The position numbers and the translations under genes were made by a program. From the NCBI GenBank assembly GCA_019055375.1, contig JAHQIW010000071.1:186001-250000 (forward strand): 64,000 bases of DNA, given 5' to 3'. Shown here piece after piece: positions 11,901-25,600 of this stretch (within the stretch, counting starts at the first letter, position 1; every line of letters starts with the position of its first letter). The stretch is from Parelaphostrongylus tenuis (lineage: Eukaryota > Nematoda > Chromadorea > Rhabditida > Metastrongylidae). The notes under the pieces are model-generated. The model saw nothing but the letters and a program-made list of their open reading frames with translations. It made no database searches and was not told the DNA's origin.

Positions 11901-13273
11901 GGCTCTGAACAAGGCAAAGTCTTCGAAATGTTGGCCATAGGTTTTGAAGAACATATACCAATATTACACAAGCTTTGAATAAAAAGACAACTTGTAAGAT
12001 GATTCACATTTTCCAAACCGTTGGTTAGTGAGAGTCGCTGTTTCGATTAACTCCATTCCTTACTGTTACTACTCTGTTTGTTTCTATTATGTATAACGTT
12101 AGGAGGCTAAAATCTACGTAAGCCTATTGAATTCTCGTGCAACTTCTTTTTCTGTCAAAATCATTTCTTTAGGGAAAAAGTCCACTTGCACAAGAAAGGA
12201 AAAAAAAGGAGCCGAAATAGAAGGAAAGTAGAAGAAGACACTTAGAGGAAGAAAAAGCAATGAGCACACCATTTATATCACACAGTTCTCAAAATTAACA
12301 ATAACAAATCGCTTTTTGTCACGAAAGAATATGCAATTTCAGTTGCACACACACAGTATTCATACAGTAGTACACCAACAGCAACAACAAATTACAGTAA
12401 GACAAAAGAAGAGTGGTGATAGAGTATTTAACGACAGCTAGGACATTTCTAGTATTAATAGGTGAACATCTCTGACGTCACGTTCGCTTAGTCATGAAGT
12501 GCTTACTGCAGGGTCGTCCAAGCATCTTGAAAAGAAATAGGCTCTCCTCAACGAATGCTTATCCTTCTCACCACTTCAATATCCTTGATTTTAAATGATA
12601 TACGGTTACCGCACAGACTTTCACCAGTATCGAATCACTGATGACAGTAATGTTCAGTTAGAAATTGATAAGGAGGAAAAAAATTGCAAGTTGTAATAAA
12701 AAAAACCGCTTCTTTTGTGACGGTTTAGAACAGATGATTTGATGAGCATCTGAGCGTGTGATACATTCATCCGTCTGAGGTAACGTTAGCAGAAAAAAAA
12801 ACCCGTGTTGTGTGCGAAGTATTGGAAGAAAAAGTAACAAAAACGGTACGAAACTCTGAATAGCGAATGATATTGAATAACGGAAACACTCAACAGCATG
12901 CACACTGACATTTAGGTCGCATGTCAATTGGCCAGCTATTCTATAAGAAGTTGAAAAAAAGTGAAATAGAAGAGAAAAATGGACATCACTTATTAAAAAT
13001 CGGCTGATCGTAAGAAAGGATCAGCTTCTGCATGGTTCGATCCGAGTAGATTCGAAAGCGGAGGCGGATTTGTTGGAAGTAACGAGGAAGAGGACTTTGT
13101 TCATATTGTCACGCTACTCTCATTGGACGAAAAAGTGAACTTAACGAAGGACAAAGGATAACGAGGGGGTTGTAGATGAGAAAAAGAGAAAGAGGGTAGA
13201 GCCAGAGAATAGGATAAACAGTGAAGAATAGACACATATGCACACTCATACACGCAAAAGGCACATTTTAGGG
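11900..13273. other. 3' flank of the channel gene, no gene recognised
   Basis: AT-rich, with A-runs. It lies between the RTE relic and the stop codon of the channel gene and may hold the 3' UTR. No clear AATAAA was found close to the stop on the minus strand. Confidence 0.4.
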
Positions 13274-13636
13274 TCATTTCTTTGGTAACCTCGTTCTAGT
13301 TAATGGATTCGTCACGTATCGTAGTAGACGTTGTCGTTGTGGATCGAATTCCCTTTGTACGCGTGCCTTCTCTATAGGCTTAGCGTTTCTCCAAAGATAC
13401 TGTACAAAGAGGCGTTTCTTGAAGTCCGGATTCGCAAGAGTATCTTCGACAACACGATCGATCATCGTGACAATACGATGGAATGAAGTGCACGTCTTCC
13501 AAAATGAATAAAATCGGATCACTTTGTAGACATGCGCCAACGGCACTTTATTATCCCGTAGACGTGCCGACATACTGCCGCTCATTGAAGATCGAGGAGT
13601 CGACGTTGTTGATGACGATGCTGCCATTGCTGCTGC
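13274..13636 (-). CDS. K2P exon 25, last coding exon with stop
   Basis: 120 codons and a stop, after acceptor GATTTTAG. A serine/threonine-rich start (ASSSTTSTPRSSMSGSMSA) leads to KVIRFYSFWKTCTSFHR, shared with gene B, then a basic end (FVQYLWRNAKPIEKARVQ, LTRTRLPKK). Confidence 0.86.
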   Translation of the reverse strand, partial: AAAMAASSSTTSTPRSSMSGSMSARLRDNKVPLAHVYKVIRFYSFWKTCTSFHRIVTMIDRVVEDTLANPDFKKRLFVQYLWRNAKPIEKARVQREFDPQRQRLLRYVTNPLTRTRLPKK

Positions 13637-16600
13637 CTAAAATCGAAACCTCAACAACTTCGTGGAAGATCATGGCTGATGAGTCTTTCTTTTTTTTCTA
13701 ATTAAACAAATTTGGTATTTATCCTTTTCATTTCGGCGATTTCGCCTTCCTCAGAGCCTAGAGAGGTAAAGCCATATCCAATCATTCCCATAGTACATCC
13801 TATATTTGGTGAGAATTTAATGGAGAAAATTCACCTATTACATTAAGCTCACCCTTAAACTACCTGCATAGGAGAGTTTACCGATGTGCTGTTATGCACG
13901 ATGAAAAAGAAACCCTACTCAATTGAAAAACAAATCTGAAAGTCGCAAGCCAAGCAATAAAGATAGATTAGTGCATTGCCTCTCTGCTCATAATTTGCAC
14001 GCGAAAAAGGACTTTTTCAAACATGTGTCGAGCAGCAACAAGTATATTTGGAGGGGAAGAGAGGGAGGAGTCACTACGCTTAGCAGGAGATATAGCCATT
14101 CCACACGGTTACAATAGATATGGCACTAACATTAAGGTGGAAGAAAGAATTAGGCCTCATATCGGGAACAATAGTACGTCAAACCCTAATGAAAAGGTAG
14201 CTTTGAAACTACCAGTCGTATCAAAAAACGTAAGCGCCGCGATTGAGAGATGTATCAAAACAGTGGTGTGGGAAACTGTAGATATTCAGAAATCCCACTT
14301 AAAATATTACGAGGTCATTTGACCCGTAACCACCTGTACGACCGTCTGTGTAGAACAACGGACGGTGTGATATGTCCTAATAATATGGAGGAGACTGTAT
14401 AAGTTGAGGCACAATATAACTGATCCCTTGTGAGACATGTAGTGACGATTACACAGGCAAAAAAGTGGCCACTTCTTGTCCGCACATAAGAACACCTAGA
14501 TGGAATGTCGTTAATTCGTGAAGGTATTTTTTCATGTGCACAACAGGACAGGAAGACTTAACGGTACGGACTTTAAGGTGGTAGAATCTTGGAGCACAGA
14601 TCAAAAACGTGCGGAAACTCTTGAAGCCTCTGGTTAGATTTTGAAAAGTGGACAAAAAAACAGGAAAGAGTGTGTAAACATTGCAGATAGAATGGCACCT
14701 TATCTTGGATTTGTTTTCGAGTCTGAGTAGGGTTCATTTTTGTTTGGGTGTAAGAGCACATCGGTAAACTCTCCTATGAAGGTAGTTGAAAGGTGAGTTC
14801 AATACGATAGGTGAACATGGTTTCGTTCCGTCCTGCTTCTACAGCGTTTATGAAACAGCTCGTGCAGTAACTAATATGACGATGAGAAGACAAAACTTTC
14901 GGCATTGATCAGCTCATCTCCTATAGAATGCGCCATACATTCGATTTTGTCACATATCATTAGAGGTGGTTGACTGCATATCTGGCTTTCCGCCAACTAA
15001 GAGTGGCTGGCAATGTATCAACTTAGCACCGTTATACTCCCCACGTGGGTCTGGTACGATTCTGCCCAGAAGAATGGAAGGCTCGGCGAGTCTGGGGCAC
15101 GAGATTGAAACAGAGACTACGCTTACGCTTCAAAGCACCTCTCATCAGTGCACCACATGTTCTTCAATGACTATAACTAACTACACGCTTTGATTGGGGT
15201 GAAGACAGTTACGAAGAATTTCATTGAGGATTAGATCGCGTAAAGCTCAGGAATTGATTCGTATCGAATCTAACGGAAATCGCGAGCTCCAATAAATTAC
15301 TTTTGGAGCAGCAACCAGTGGCAGTATAGTCACCACAGTGGCTCAGTTGTGATATCGTGTCAAAATTTGACGATTCTGCATGTTGAGGCTTACCTGCTGG
15401 GCATTGCCGGCAAGTTTAGCAGCAATGACCTTGCCTTTTACAGCTATGCAGTTTACACGATAAAACTGCCGAAGGTCTTCTGAATAAAAATACTTGGTCG
15501 GTCGTGATGTGTGTCGCCACCATTGATCATCGCCGAGTATATCACCCATCCGAACTCGTTCACCGTCAACCACAAAACAATAATTGTCCTAAAAATATAA
15601 AGCAAGATCAGTCTGAAACAAAGCTGTAGTAATAAAGACAAAGGAACGTCTTTGGCAGTTAATTATTGCTGTTTCGAAGAACTCTTTTCGATGAGCATCA
15701 AAAAAAAATCCATAAAATATGCATTACCTCAACCATTACGGGCGGTATGGCTCCAGTGAGCATGCTGGGCGGTGCTGTCATCAAATTCGCTAGTGCTGTT
15801 TCTGTTTGTACTGTGTCGTGATGCACTGAATGGACGGGAATATCCTGAATTTTCAAGACTAGTCGTTGTTATCAGCTTAGTAGTCGGAAAAATATCAATC
15901 GCCGCATTAGCTGGAAACTTTATTTGACCTTTTTTCACTTCCTTCTGAAGTTACTACTAACTGAAATGTCATGAATTGGTAAGATTTTAAAGCATTTGCG
16001 ACGGCATCACACACGACGAACCAGCTCTTCTTCAAGGGTGTGTCTTTTAAACGCGACTTTATGAGCACCCAGATCAGTATTTATTTGGTAATCTAATCAG
16101 TGAAGGCGAAGAACTTTTCTTCCTGAGATCATAATGCAGTTATGTGATTTGGTGTTTTTGTTCTTCTCAAAACGTCCTCAATCAGAAAGCAAATTTCAAA
16201 CTATGATGCATGTATCGAAATCTGATCATGCGGGGCAGAACGTCCAAAATACGCATGAACTGGTAGTGAATATGTGACATACTTTGCTATAAGCATTCAG
16301 TATAGTCTGTGAGAATATTCAAAAACCTTTTCAAAGCACGTTTCGGTAGTATCGTCCGCTTTAGAGAGCCATACGCTCTACACTGAACCCCTCTTCATAA
16401 AAGATATGTTGCAGTCCACTGACTGGAAAAAGAATTGTGATAACACAATATCATGTACTATCATCATAACGTCTCCCCATCCCTGCTATAAAGCTGGGTT
16501 CAGTGAAGGACATGTACCTCTGATGAAGCGGGTAATACCGTCGAAACCTGCGTAAGCCACTGACGTACCAACCTTGAAGAGGCTTTAGACATATCATAGG

Positions 16601-19600
16601 CTTACATTTGAGGCTACACATGCTTCATAATTGCCCTCGGCGCGAATTCACTAATGGACACTTTGTAGGTAATGAAAGGTTAGGAAAACAAGCGAAGTTC
16701 AGTGAAACCGATAGTAACCTTATGAAAAAGGACTGGTTCCTCATTTGACAGCAGTGTTTCGACAGTCATACCCGAGTCGACAAGCTCGAATGCACCCAAA
16801 TCGAAATCGGATCGTGGGTCGTTCTCTTCTTCGGAGCTGTCCGTGTGGATATTGCTAAAAAGTGAGCAGCTCTCTGACAGCATCCAAAACCAAAGAAAGA
16901 AAACAATGGTGAAAAAGTGCAAAACAGATACTAGTTATGTTCACACGGTTTCCTTAGCCTTTAAAAAGTTCAGGTGTCCATTAGAAAAACTTCTTAGGTA
17001 CAACTTTCATCTAGGCCGATATTAATAAGAATTTAACAAGAAATGTAGATTTTAAAAGTATAGTGGTTTAGAAACTGGAAGGTTTCGTGTGTTTTCAAGC
17101 TTTGTTCTCATTTCTAGCCGTATAAAATCGAAATATATCTGATATATCTGTCGCTAATAACAATGTATCCACAGAACATTTCTTGCCATTGTTACTGTTA
17201 CGATAATAAGAATGTAAAACTACAGAAATTATGCAGAAAATAAAAAACACAGTGATTAGATACGCTAAAAAGTACCTTAAAACTGCAAAGAAAGTGCTGA
17301 TCTTTGTCTAGAACACAAAAAGTGATGTGAAGTGGACGTGCTCGTGTATGCAAATATCGTAATCATCATTATCTGCACCACTATCACCAAAATCTTTCCT
17401 CACCTATCACCTCCCGCTTCTAACAAGCCACTAATTGCTGTTGGTAGTAGTTCGATTAGTTAGGTTTACGGACATAATCATAATACCGTAGACAAATAAT
17501 CCATAGACAAGAGCGGTTTAATTTTTACAAAAAAAAAAGACGGACAAATACGCGCGTTTTTGGTAATAAAATTTCAATTTTTTTCCTCTCCTTTTTAAAA
17601 TACGAATAAATAAGACTACTAGAAATTCCCACACCAATAAAATTTCTAAAAGTTCCTAAAATCACTATCAAGAACTATTTTCCCGCACAAACCCTCCTTA
17701 TTTGAAACCGCTCCTATCTGAGGAATTTCACGGTAGCTGCTATGCTTAAAGCCTCAAGCCAAAAAGAAAAATTTTGGTGTCAAGGATCCTAATGAATCTA
17801 TCACAAGTTATCTTGAGTGTCTTTCGCAAATCCTCCAACCATTCCATTTTGTACAGTGATTTAAAGTTTCGAAATAAATGACCAAAAAGATATACCAGAC
17901 GTTTCCGTTTTTGAACGATCATATAAAATTTGAAGTCATGTTCTACATAGTGACTGGAAGTGTTCGACCAAACACGCTTGGTCGTTGGTTCGATCTTGCA
18001 CCACAAACGTTTTAACACGTTGACGACGCGTGTGCGGCATCGCGGCGCGGCGCGAGTCTTCATTATCACGCCTTGCAATGAAAGTATGGGAATTTGTGTG
18101 GTAATCTGAGGTACCAAAGAGACACTATTCTCAGATCCTTCCCTCGAGATTCTGAGGTTTCAAGCAAAGGGATCGCCTTGTTTCTGCACCAGATAGCTTT
18201 ATCGATGTCTCTTCTATCATAATTTACCATTTGTTAGCAACGAAATTCCCTTCAGTGATGATAAAAGATCCACATTTAGTTAGAAAATTGCCACAACGTC
18301 ATTGTATCATCCGCGTTCGCCGCGCGACGGCGCCGCGTGCCGCGCAGGGTTTCAACGTACTGTCTCTATAGCTGAGAGCCTTCATTACACAGCATAAAAA
18401 AGTATGGAGTACACCTATTTGGAAGATTTTATAAATAAAACTAGCGATAAACACTTCATAGTATAAGTCTCAAAAAGAAAATAAAAAGCAATAACCTCAT
18501 CATTTCGTCCAGCCGACCGTAATTTGACAAGTGCCCTAGCTTCTCTGGTACCACCTTGATCTCCTTCTCCACTTCCATGAAAATGGATGTGCTCATCTGA
18601 GGCGGTTCAGTTGTTGATGATGTCATTGATGTGTGAATCCTTGGTGGACTCGGTTCCCGAGGAGGAGTTGACACACGTGATGTTGATGGCAACGTATTCG
18701 GACTAGTCTCGGTGGAAAGCATGACAGGGGTGGGCAGTCTTCGAATAGGTGAAAAATGTGCTGTGGGTGGAGAATAATGCGAAGGTGGTGTTGGATCTCT
18801 TGGTGGTGGAGTTGGAAATGTGGGAGATTGTAAAGGCGGAAGTGGAGGTGAGGGAGGTGGTACCGGATCTGGCTTAGGAACAGGTGGATTGTGCGATTTG
18901 ATCTTTTTCTGTGGAGCTGGACGAAGCCGAAATGGCATCGCTTGGCGGAGTCGTGGAGGCGAGCGAGAGGTCGTCGTCGATGATGCCATCATTTCCTCCG
19001 GTGTCTTCTCGTAGACGACACTTCAAGCTAATTGATAAGCGTGCGAGTGAAAATTGCAAAGCTATTTAAATTTAGTAGATAGCGATGCCGAATTTTGAGT
19101 TTCTGGTGGTGAATGGATAAACAAAAAAGGTGCACCAAAAGACACTACACTAACAAGTAGAATTTTAATAATGAGCAATGAAAAACATCAATGTAAGAGG
19201 AGCGAAAGTGAAAACGTTCGAAAAAAACGAAATGTTAAATTTATGTTACGAAATTATCTTACCTTTCATAGGGCCTACTGTACTCCTCTAACATTCGTAT
19301 GTAAGAATCCCAACTCTCCATGCACGACAATCCGATTGGCTAAATAGTGTTTGATTTTGGATAAAATATTTTTTAAATTTTGAGATACTACGATCACATC
19401 GCAGTCACGGCGTCAATGAAAGTAATGTCTGTCGATTGTCAATGTCAAAGATAGAGATTTCTCCTCATCAATCGACATGCATCACATCCAATTCATTGTC
19501 CTCGTGATATGCTCACTTAGAAAACATTGATCATTGAACCAGTACAGCCATATATTTATTGGTTCTGCTTAAAAAGCATGCATTTGTACTAGGATTCAAA

Positions 19601-22600
19601 GCTTTACACAAAAAATTGTATGCACTACAAAAAGCTACAATCAAAGAGCAAGCCAAGCAGTGCTACGTCACAAAGCCGTAAAAACAACTCACAGTACGCG
19701 GACTGACAAGCACTATGGATGTAGCATTGGAAACCGTCCCACGCACATGCTCGAACAGTTTCGGTAGATCGTTTTTGACAAGTTGCATTACACGAGGACT
19801 CACATTCAACCAGTCCACATTATGAAGTGGATCTTTCATTTTCGCTTGTCGTTGTTTTTTCTTGCGTTGCATAATCGGTTTTGTATGGTCGTCTTCGTTC
19901 TGCATAGACACATTGGACAAACGGCGAGTCTCATCGATTGGAATCAGATTGCTATGGAATCGAGAAGAAGCGCGTGATGACTGTGACGGAGACGATTCGC
20001 CTAACTGCAGCCGTGGTACCAACGTCTCATGCATAAACGTCGGTGAAAAGCATTGCGGATAAGAAAAGCTGAAATCCGTTTGAAACTCGCTGCCACTTGG
20101 TGCTAGCTGAGCCACAGGCATCGGCTCAAATTCAGAGACGATCTCTGGTGGCGGTGATTCACACTGAGCGGCGAGTTTCGAGAGCATGAACGGTTCGGAG
20201 ATGCGGAAGGAGAGCGGCGCAGAGTGCAGTAGTGGATTGCTGGTCGGCGACGAGCAAGCACGAGCATGGTATCGCCCTGAGACAGGAACGCTATGTTGTG
20301 GACTGCTTACAGATTCCAAAGGAGAAGTGAGTCTAATGCCTGATGGACATGAGTGAAGACGTCTTGAGCGACGAGCCGATAAAGCTGCAAAAGAAACAGA
20401 TCATTATCAGAAAGAACCCCCCCCGTATTTTGTACTTGCACCTTCCTCAATAATAACTCACTCCTATTTATTTTTATGTATCATTAGTTTATAAGGATAT
20501 GTACCTTTCTGTCTTTTTATCTCTCAGTCTTCCTCCAAGATTCTTCTAATTTTCGGTCGAATCTATTAGCTAATGTCCAGGCTTATACTGAGCACTTCTC
20601 ACAATAATCTACGTCAACGATAGGTCGAAAAACTATACCATTTTGAAGCAGTTTGGCAAAATTGTTTCTCCCATAAAACAATTCTCTCAGGGTCCAGGAA
20701 AGAAGAAAAAGGGAAAAAAGTGCAGGATCTGAGTGAAACACAAATATAGAGTAGTTTGACAACCGAGTGTCTACAGATTCTGAGGAGCCGTAGAGCACAC
20801 AGCGGCCGACCCCATTCTTAGAGAAGATAAACACGGGTTTGCTCGGGTGCTAATGTCTAAGCAGCACTCAACCGACGAAAGTAATTTGTGCCAATGCTGG
20901 CATCGACTGGTTCCTGTTTTGTTATTGCTTTTCATCTTTTTTGCAGTCTCTGCAGCATATAACCAAACCTTGGAAAAAAACAATTCAATGGATGGAAGAT
21001 TGAATATGTCTCAATTTGGTAATGTTACAGGGTCTCGTATTCCGCCATGATATATGATGTTAGGTTGGAAAGAAAATTTTCATCGTTTGGTTGGGAATGT
21101 CGTTTTTTCGCATGAATCGTGTGTATTTTCATATCATATAAAAGGTCTACTTCTTGCGGATCTATTGATATAGCTGGACCAAGTTTACGACAAGTTGACC
21201 GAGAAGTACCCAAAACTTGTTCGTCGAAAGCGCGCTTTGTTTCAGCAAGACAACGCAAGACCACACACAGCCAAAAAGACCAAAGCAGAGTTTGAAGAAT
21301 TGGACACAATTGAGATCATACCGCATCCACCCTATAGCCCGGACCTTGCTCCATCTGATTACGGCCTTTTCCGATTAATGCAACACTTTTGGAAGGTCGC
21401 CGATTCGAATCTTTTGATGAAGTTGAAGAAGCATGTCAAGAGTTCTTTGATTCAAAGCTAAATGACTGGTACTTCGATCAGATTCGAAACCTGGCGAATC
21501 GCTAACAAAAAGTATTGGATAATGATGGCCTGTATTTTGAGGAATAGTTGTTGTTGTTTGTTGCCTAAATATATTCATGAATTTTGAATGTTTTATCAAA
21601 CGATGGAAATTTTCTTTCCAACCAAGTATTTCCATTTCAGGAGTTTCACTAAAGAATGGAAAGACATTTGGTCTTGCTCATTAACTATTGCGGTGTTCAT
21701 GTTCTTCACACTCGACGTTTGACTAATTCGTGTTATGGTGTGCTCTTTTTGAGCCGTTGCTCTGCTTTGTCTTCTCAGAAAAAAAAGAATAGAATCTCTT
21801 TAGTGTGGTACAGTGAATTTCAAAAAATACAAACCTTCACTACATTACTGGTAGGCTTGTTCTTTAGATAGAAATTATATTTCGTAATTGTGCCAGGAAA
21901 AGAAAATGAAGGAAAAAGGCAAAGGAGCACCAGTGTAAATTCCTTACGTCACTACAAGATCCTTATGCATTCGTTACTCTTGCTAGTCGAATAAATAATG
22001 GTCGGCGATGTTACTTTCAATTTTATTTTTGATTCATTTTCCTAACAAAAAAATGGAGAAAACCCGTTCACCGATTAGTTGATAGTCCGGACTTGGTATA
22101 GGTGCATCATAATCAAATGACAACAGTGATGCTGTTGGTGAATGATAATTGTCCCAGTAGGCCTAAAGAGCACTTTTCAATAGAAACTATATAAACAAGT
22201 AGTGAAACTACATAGAATAACACGGAAAAAACCGACAAGAAAATACCCAAAAGCTTTGAAGACCTGAAATGGAATAGGTGAAAATACCCCTATGGGACAT
22301 TTTCGAGGCTTTATATGATTCAAACTAGGTCGAGTTTCGACTCAAGCTCAATCCGCTATTGAAAACTGACTTCACACCTATATCACCTGTCGATCCCCTA
22401 GTTATTCAGTGACACGAGCGGACGCTAGTTACTCTCCAATGTTCCATTGGACCTATAGAAGAATAGCATTGATGGGTTCTCCTCTTTTTGAAGTCTGAGC
22501 CCCATATCTGTTTTCTAGAACTCTCGTGAGGAATTTCGACCATTGTGTCCATGTACAACACAAGGTGTGATTTCAACCACTGCCTTATTGATGTTACGCC

Positions 22601-25600
22601 ATTGACAACGTTTGATAATGTTGTAGCTATTATTGTTATTAATAGTATTAACAACATAACTCACTTGTCTGATATGCACCGATGGCTCAGTGGAAAGTGA
22701 GCACTGCTCGGAAACGGATGGGCCGGACTCTTCCAACGATTCACCACGTAAACGCTTGAGCAATCTAAAATCATCGGATTCATCAGAATCACAGAAATTC
22801 TTGTTGAGTAACGGTTGTCAACAGGTACTGCTGATGGTTTGTTCAACTATGGACTATTCCAGCCTTTTTTTTATCTTTCCGGAAATGCTTAGTCATCTGT
22901 TCTTACGCAATTCTGCTGGATAAGTGAAAAATCGAAAGTGAAAAATGTTTGGAAAAAATTTTAAGCCCATGAAACGTCAACAAATAGCTTACTATGAAAT
23001 GCCTTTCAAATTTGATTTATCTACTTTTATCGATGTACTCCTTTTTTCCATTGATCTTTTTCTTGAATATCAAACAGTAAGGCAAATAGGAACAGATACG
23101 TAAAGCTCACGAATCATGATTTTGCGATTGCAGCTAATATTGCTCATGACCGTTGGAAGTTGTTTCTCTGATCATACTAAGTTAATAATTTTTTTGATAA
23201 AAAAACAAGAGAGTAAATTATCAAAGTCTACTCACAGAGATCTGGCCGAGGTCGACGAACTACTATAAGTGCTGGGTGGACGATAACTAAAACTTAGTAA
23301 GTGATTAGTGGTTGTGCACTTTTGTTTCAATATTCACTGCAGCGACGAAGTTACCTTACTACAAAAGAAGAAAGTAAAAAAGTAACCTCCTAGTTGAAAG
23401 AACGTTAGGTGAAGGCACACGGACTGTTACTGGAAAATCATAGCTGTAACGACTACTTATCAATGCGTCATCGATTTGCCATCTGAAAAAGTGTGAAAAG
23501 CGTGACGGCGAAAAAAAAAAGAGAAAATACAAAAATAAGGAATCGATGGCACAATGAAGTAAAAGCTTAACGAGTAAATGAATGATTTACAACATTACTC
23601 ACTCCAACTCGTTCAACGTTTTGTCTTCTTCCCATTGCTGATCGACCATTGACGCTTCACATCTGAAAAAGAAGCAGCATTATCTATAATAGCATTATGA
23701 TTTATGGTTACTACATTGATGAAAATTCCTTCCATTATACCTTCGTGATAGCAACAAAGCATTCTCGTTCACTCAACAACGGAGACCAGCTGCACAGAGT
23801 TTACCATTGAAGAGTAATACGTTTGGCTTAAGTCAGAAAAAAAACACCGTTCAGCTATGGTATATGGTGACGCATAATTACAAGGTACTCTCATTCTATC
23901 GGTACACCTTTGATTTTTGGAATTGTCGAAAAGCTTCGAGGATTCGGCGCTGAAGTTGTATGTTCCTGCACGAAAGCAGCAATTTCTACTTTAACGTCTT
24001 TCCGTAGTGGATTTATCCTACACTAATGTGACCTTTTATACCGACGCAGATCGGCTAGAGGTAATTAATCCCACTCGCTTTGCAAAAGATCGAATAAACT
24101 GTAACCAAACCCGGGCACTCATGGTCTCTACCGTTAGAGCAAATCATGCAATTTTTCATTGTAAAGACATTTATATAAGCCATTGCCTATTGTGGTTCGT
24201 TGTTGTCTTAAAGTATTGATGGGTATCTCGATTATCGCTAGCAACGAGTCAAATCAACCCTTCAAATCTAACATTATAGCTAAATTTATTGTGGTGGACA
24301 ACTTGAACGGACCTTGCTATGCTAAAGTTGCCGTCAAAGGGCTTGTGTTTTCCTCCAAACCTATCCTGAAAATTGCATAAAATGCTGAAACGGTAGGTGA
24401 ATGTATGAGTTTGGATACACTTCTATCAGTTTCTTGTAAAGCATGCTGGATGATTACTAACGAAACTCGTAGAGCATTTAGCGCCGTATGAAATAACACC
24501 TAGTGGGCAAACCTGAAATTAAACCAAATACCAAGACACGTCGTTCCTACTTGTACATAAAGAAGCTTCGTGAGTCATATGAAATACTCACATCGAAAAA
24601 AAATCGCCAAAATATAACAACATCACCATCGACGTAAAAAGAAGTGTTAAGAAAGGAGACACGATTTTGCAAGAATCATCCATTTTAATACACCAGAACA
24701 TCATGCAAACATTATGAGAGTGAGAATCGATGGTTGTCATGTACACCATTTTTACTTCGATATTGGTCGCTCATGCAAACCGACCATTAACCAGGGATAA
24801 ATTAATGTCGGACGACATCGACAACACTTTTGGAAAGATTGGCCTGCGACTAAAGCTAACGAAAACGATGTTCATGAGCGGTGTGGATCCAAATGCCAAC
24901 TTCATGTTCAACGGACTGAGTACCTCTGAATGCCCTCATTTACGTCTGCTTAAATTCGGATATCGAGCGTGCTATGACGAGAACAGAAACATTTGAGTCC
25001 CACTATTTAGACTCAGCGGTTCTCTCTGTCTTTTCTTATACATCGTAAAACTTGGTCGCTTTCCTAAGAAGGATGAAAGATCACCCAGCTTTCTTAAATG
25101 CGCAATCGACAGGTCGATGTCAGGAGTACCCCGTATTTCAGTAATCAGAAAAAGGATCTAAAGTTTTAACGTAGGCCAACAATTAGAAATCAGTCAGATT
25201 GTGTAAAAATCGAGTGAACCGGAAGCGTACTGCGTTTAATCGACAACCGATAGACCAGAGACGTTATCGAGTACGTTCGTCGTGATGTTAAACCACAGAA
25301 GAAAAGCCGGCAACTCATTGGTCAGAATTTTACATAGAAACCTTGAACAAAAGATATTCAATAATGTTGGGTGATATGCAAAATTTTGAACTTCAAAAGG
25401 GAATCTATGTGCATTTCACCTTTTTGGAGGCACGTGCTGTTCATGATAGACATTATGCCCACAAATCCCTGAAGAGGAGAGAATTCACTGGGCTATGCAT
25501 GCGACAAAGAAGAATGCGAGGTTTACTAACGAGTGCTCGCTTGCATCATTCGACGATCAACGGTGATACAATAAGTGTACTCAATATTTGCTACACGAGT

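Noticed and set aside
17746..18117. 123-codon minus-strand open frame
   Set aside because: It runs across one arm of the GC-rich inverted-repeat element and lies in an intron of the K2P gene.
19783..20062. Plus-strand open frames opposite K2P exon 19
   Set aside because: Antisense shadows of a 230-codon coding exon.
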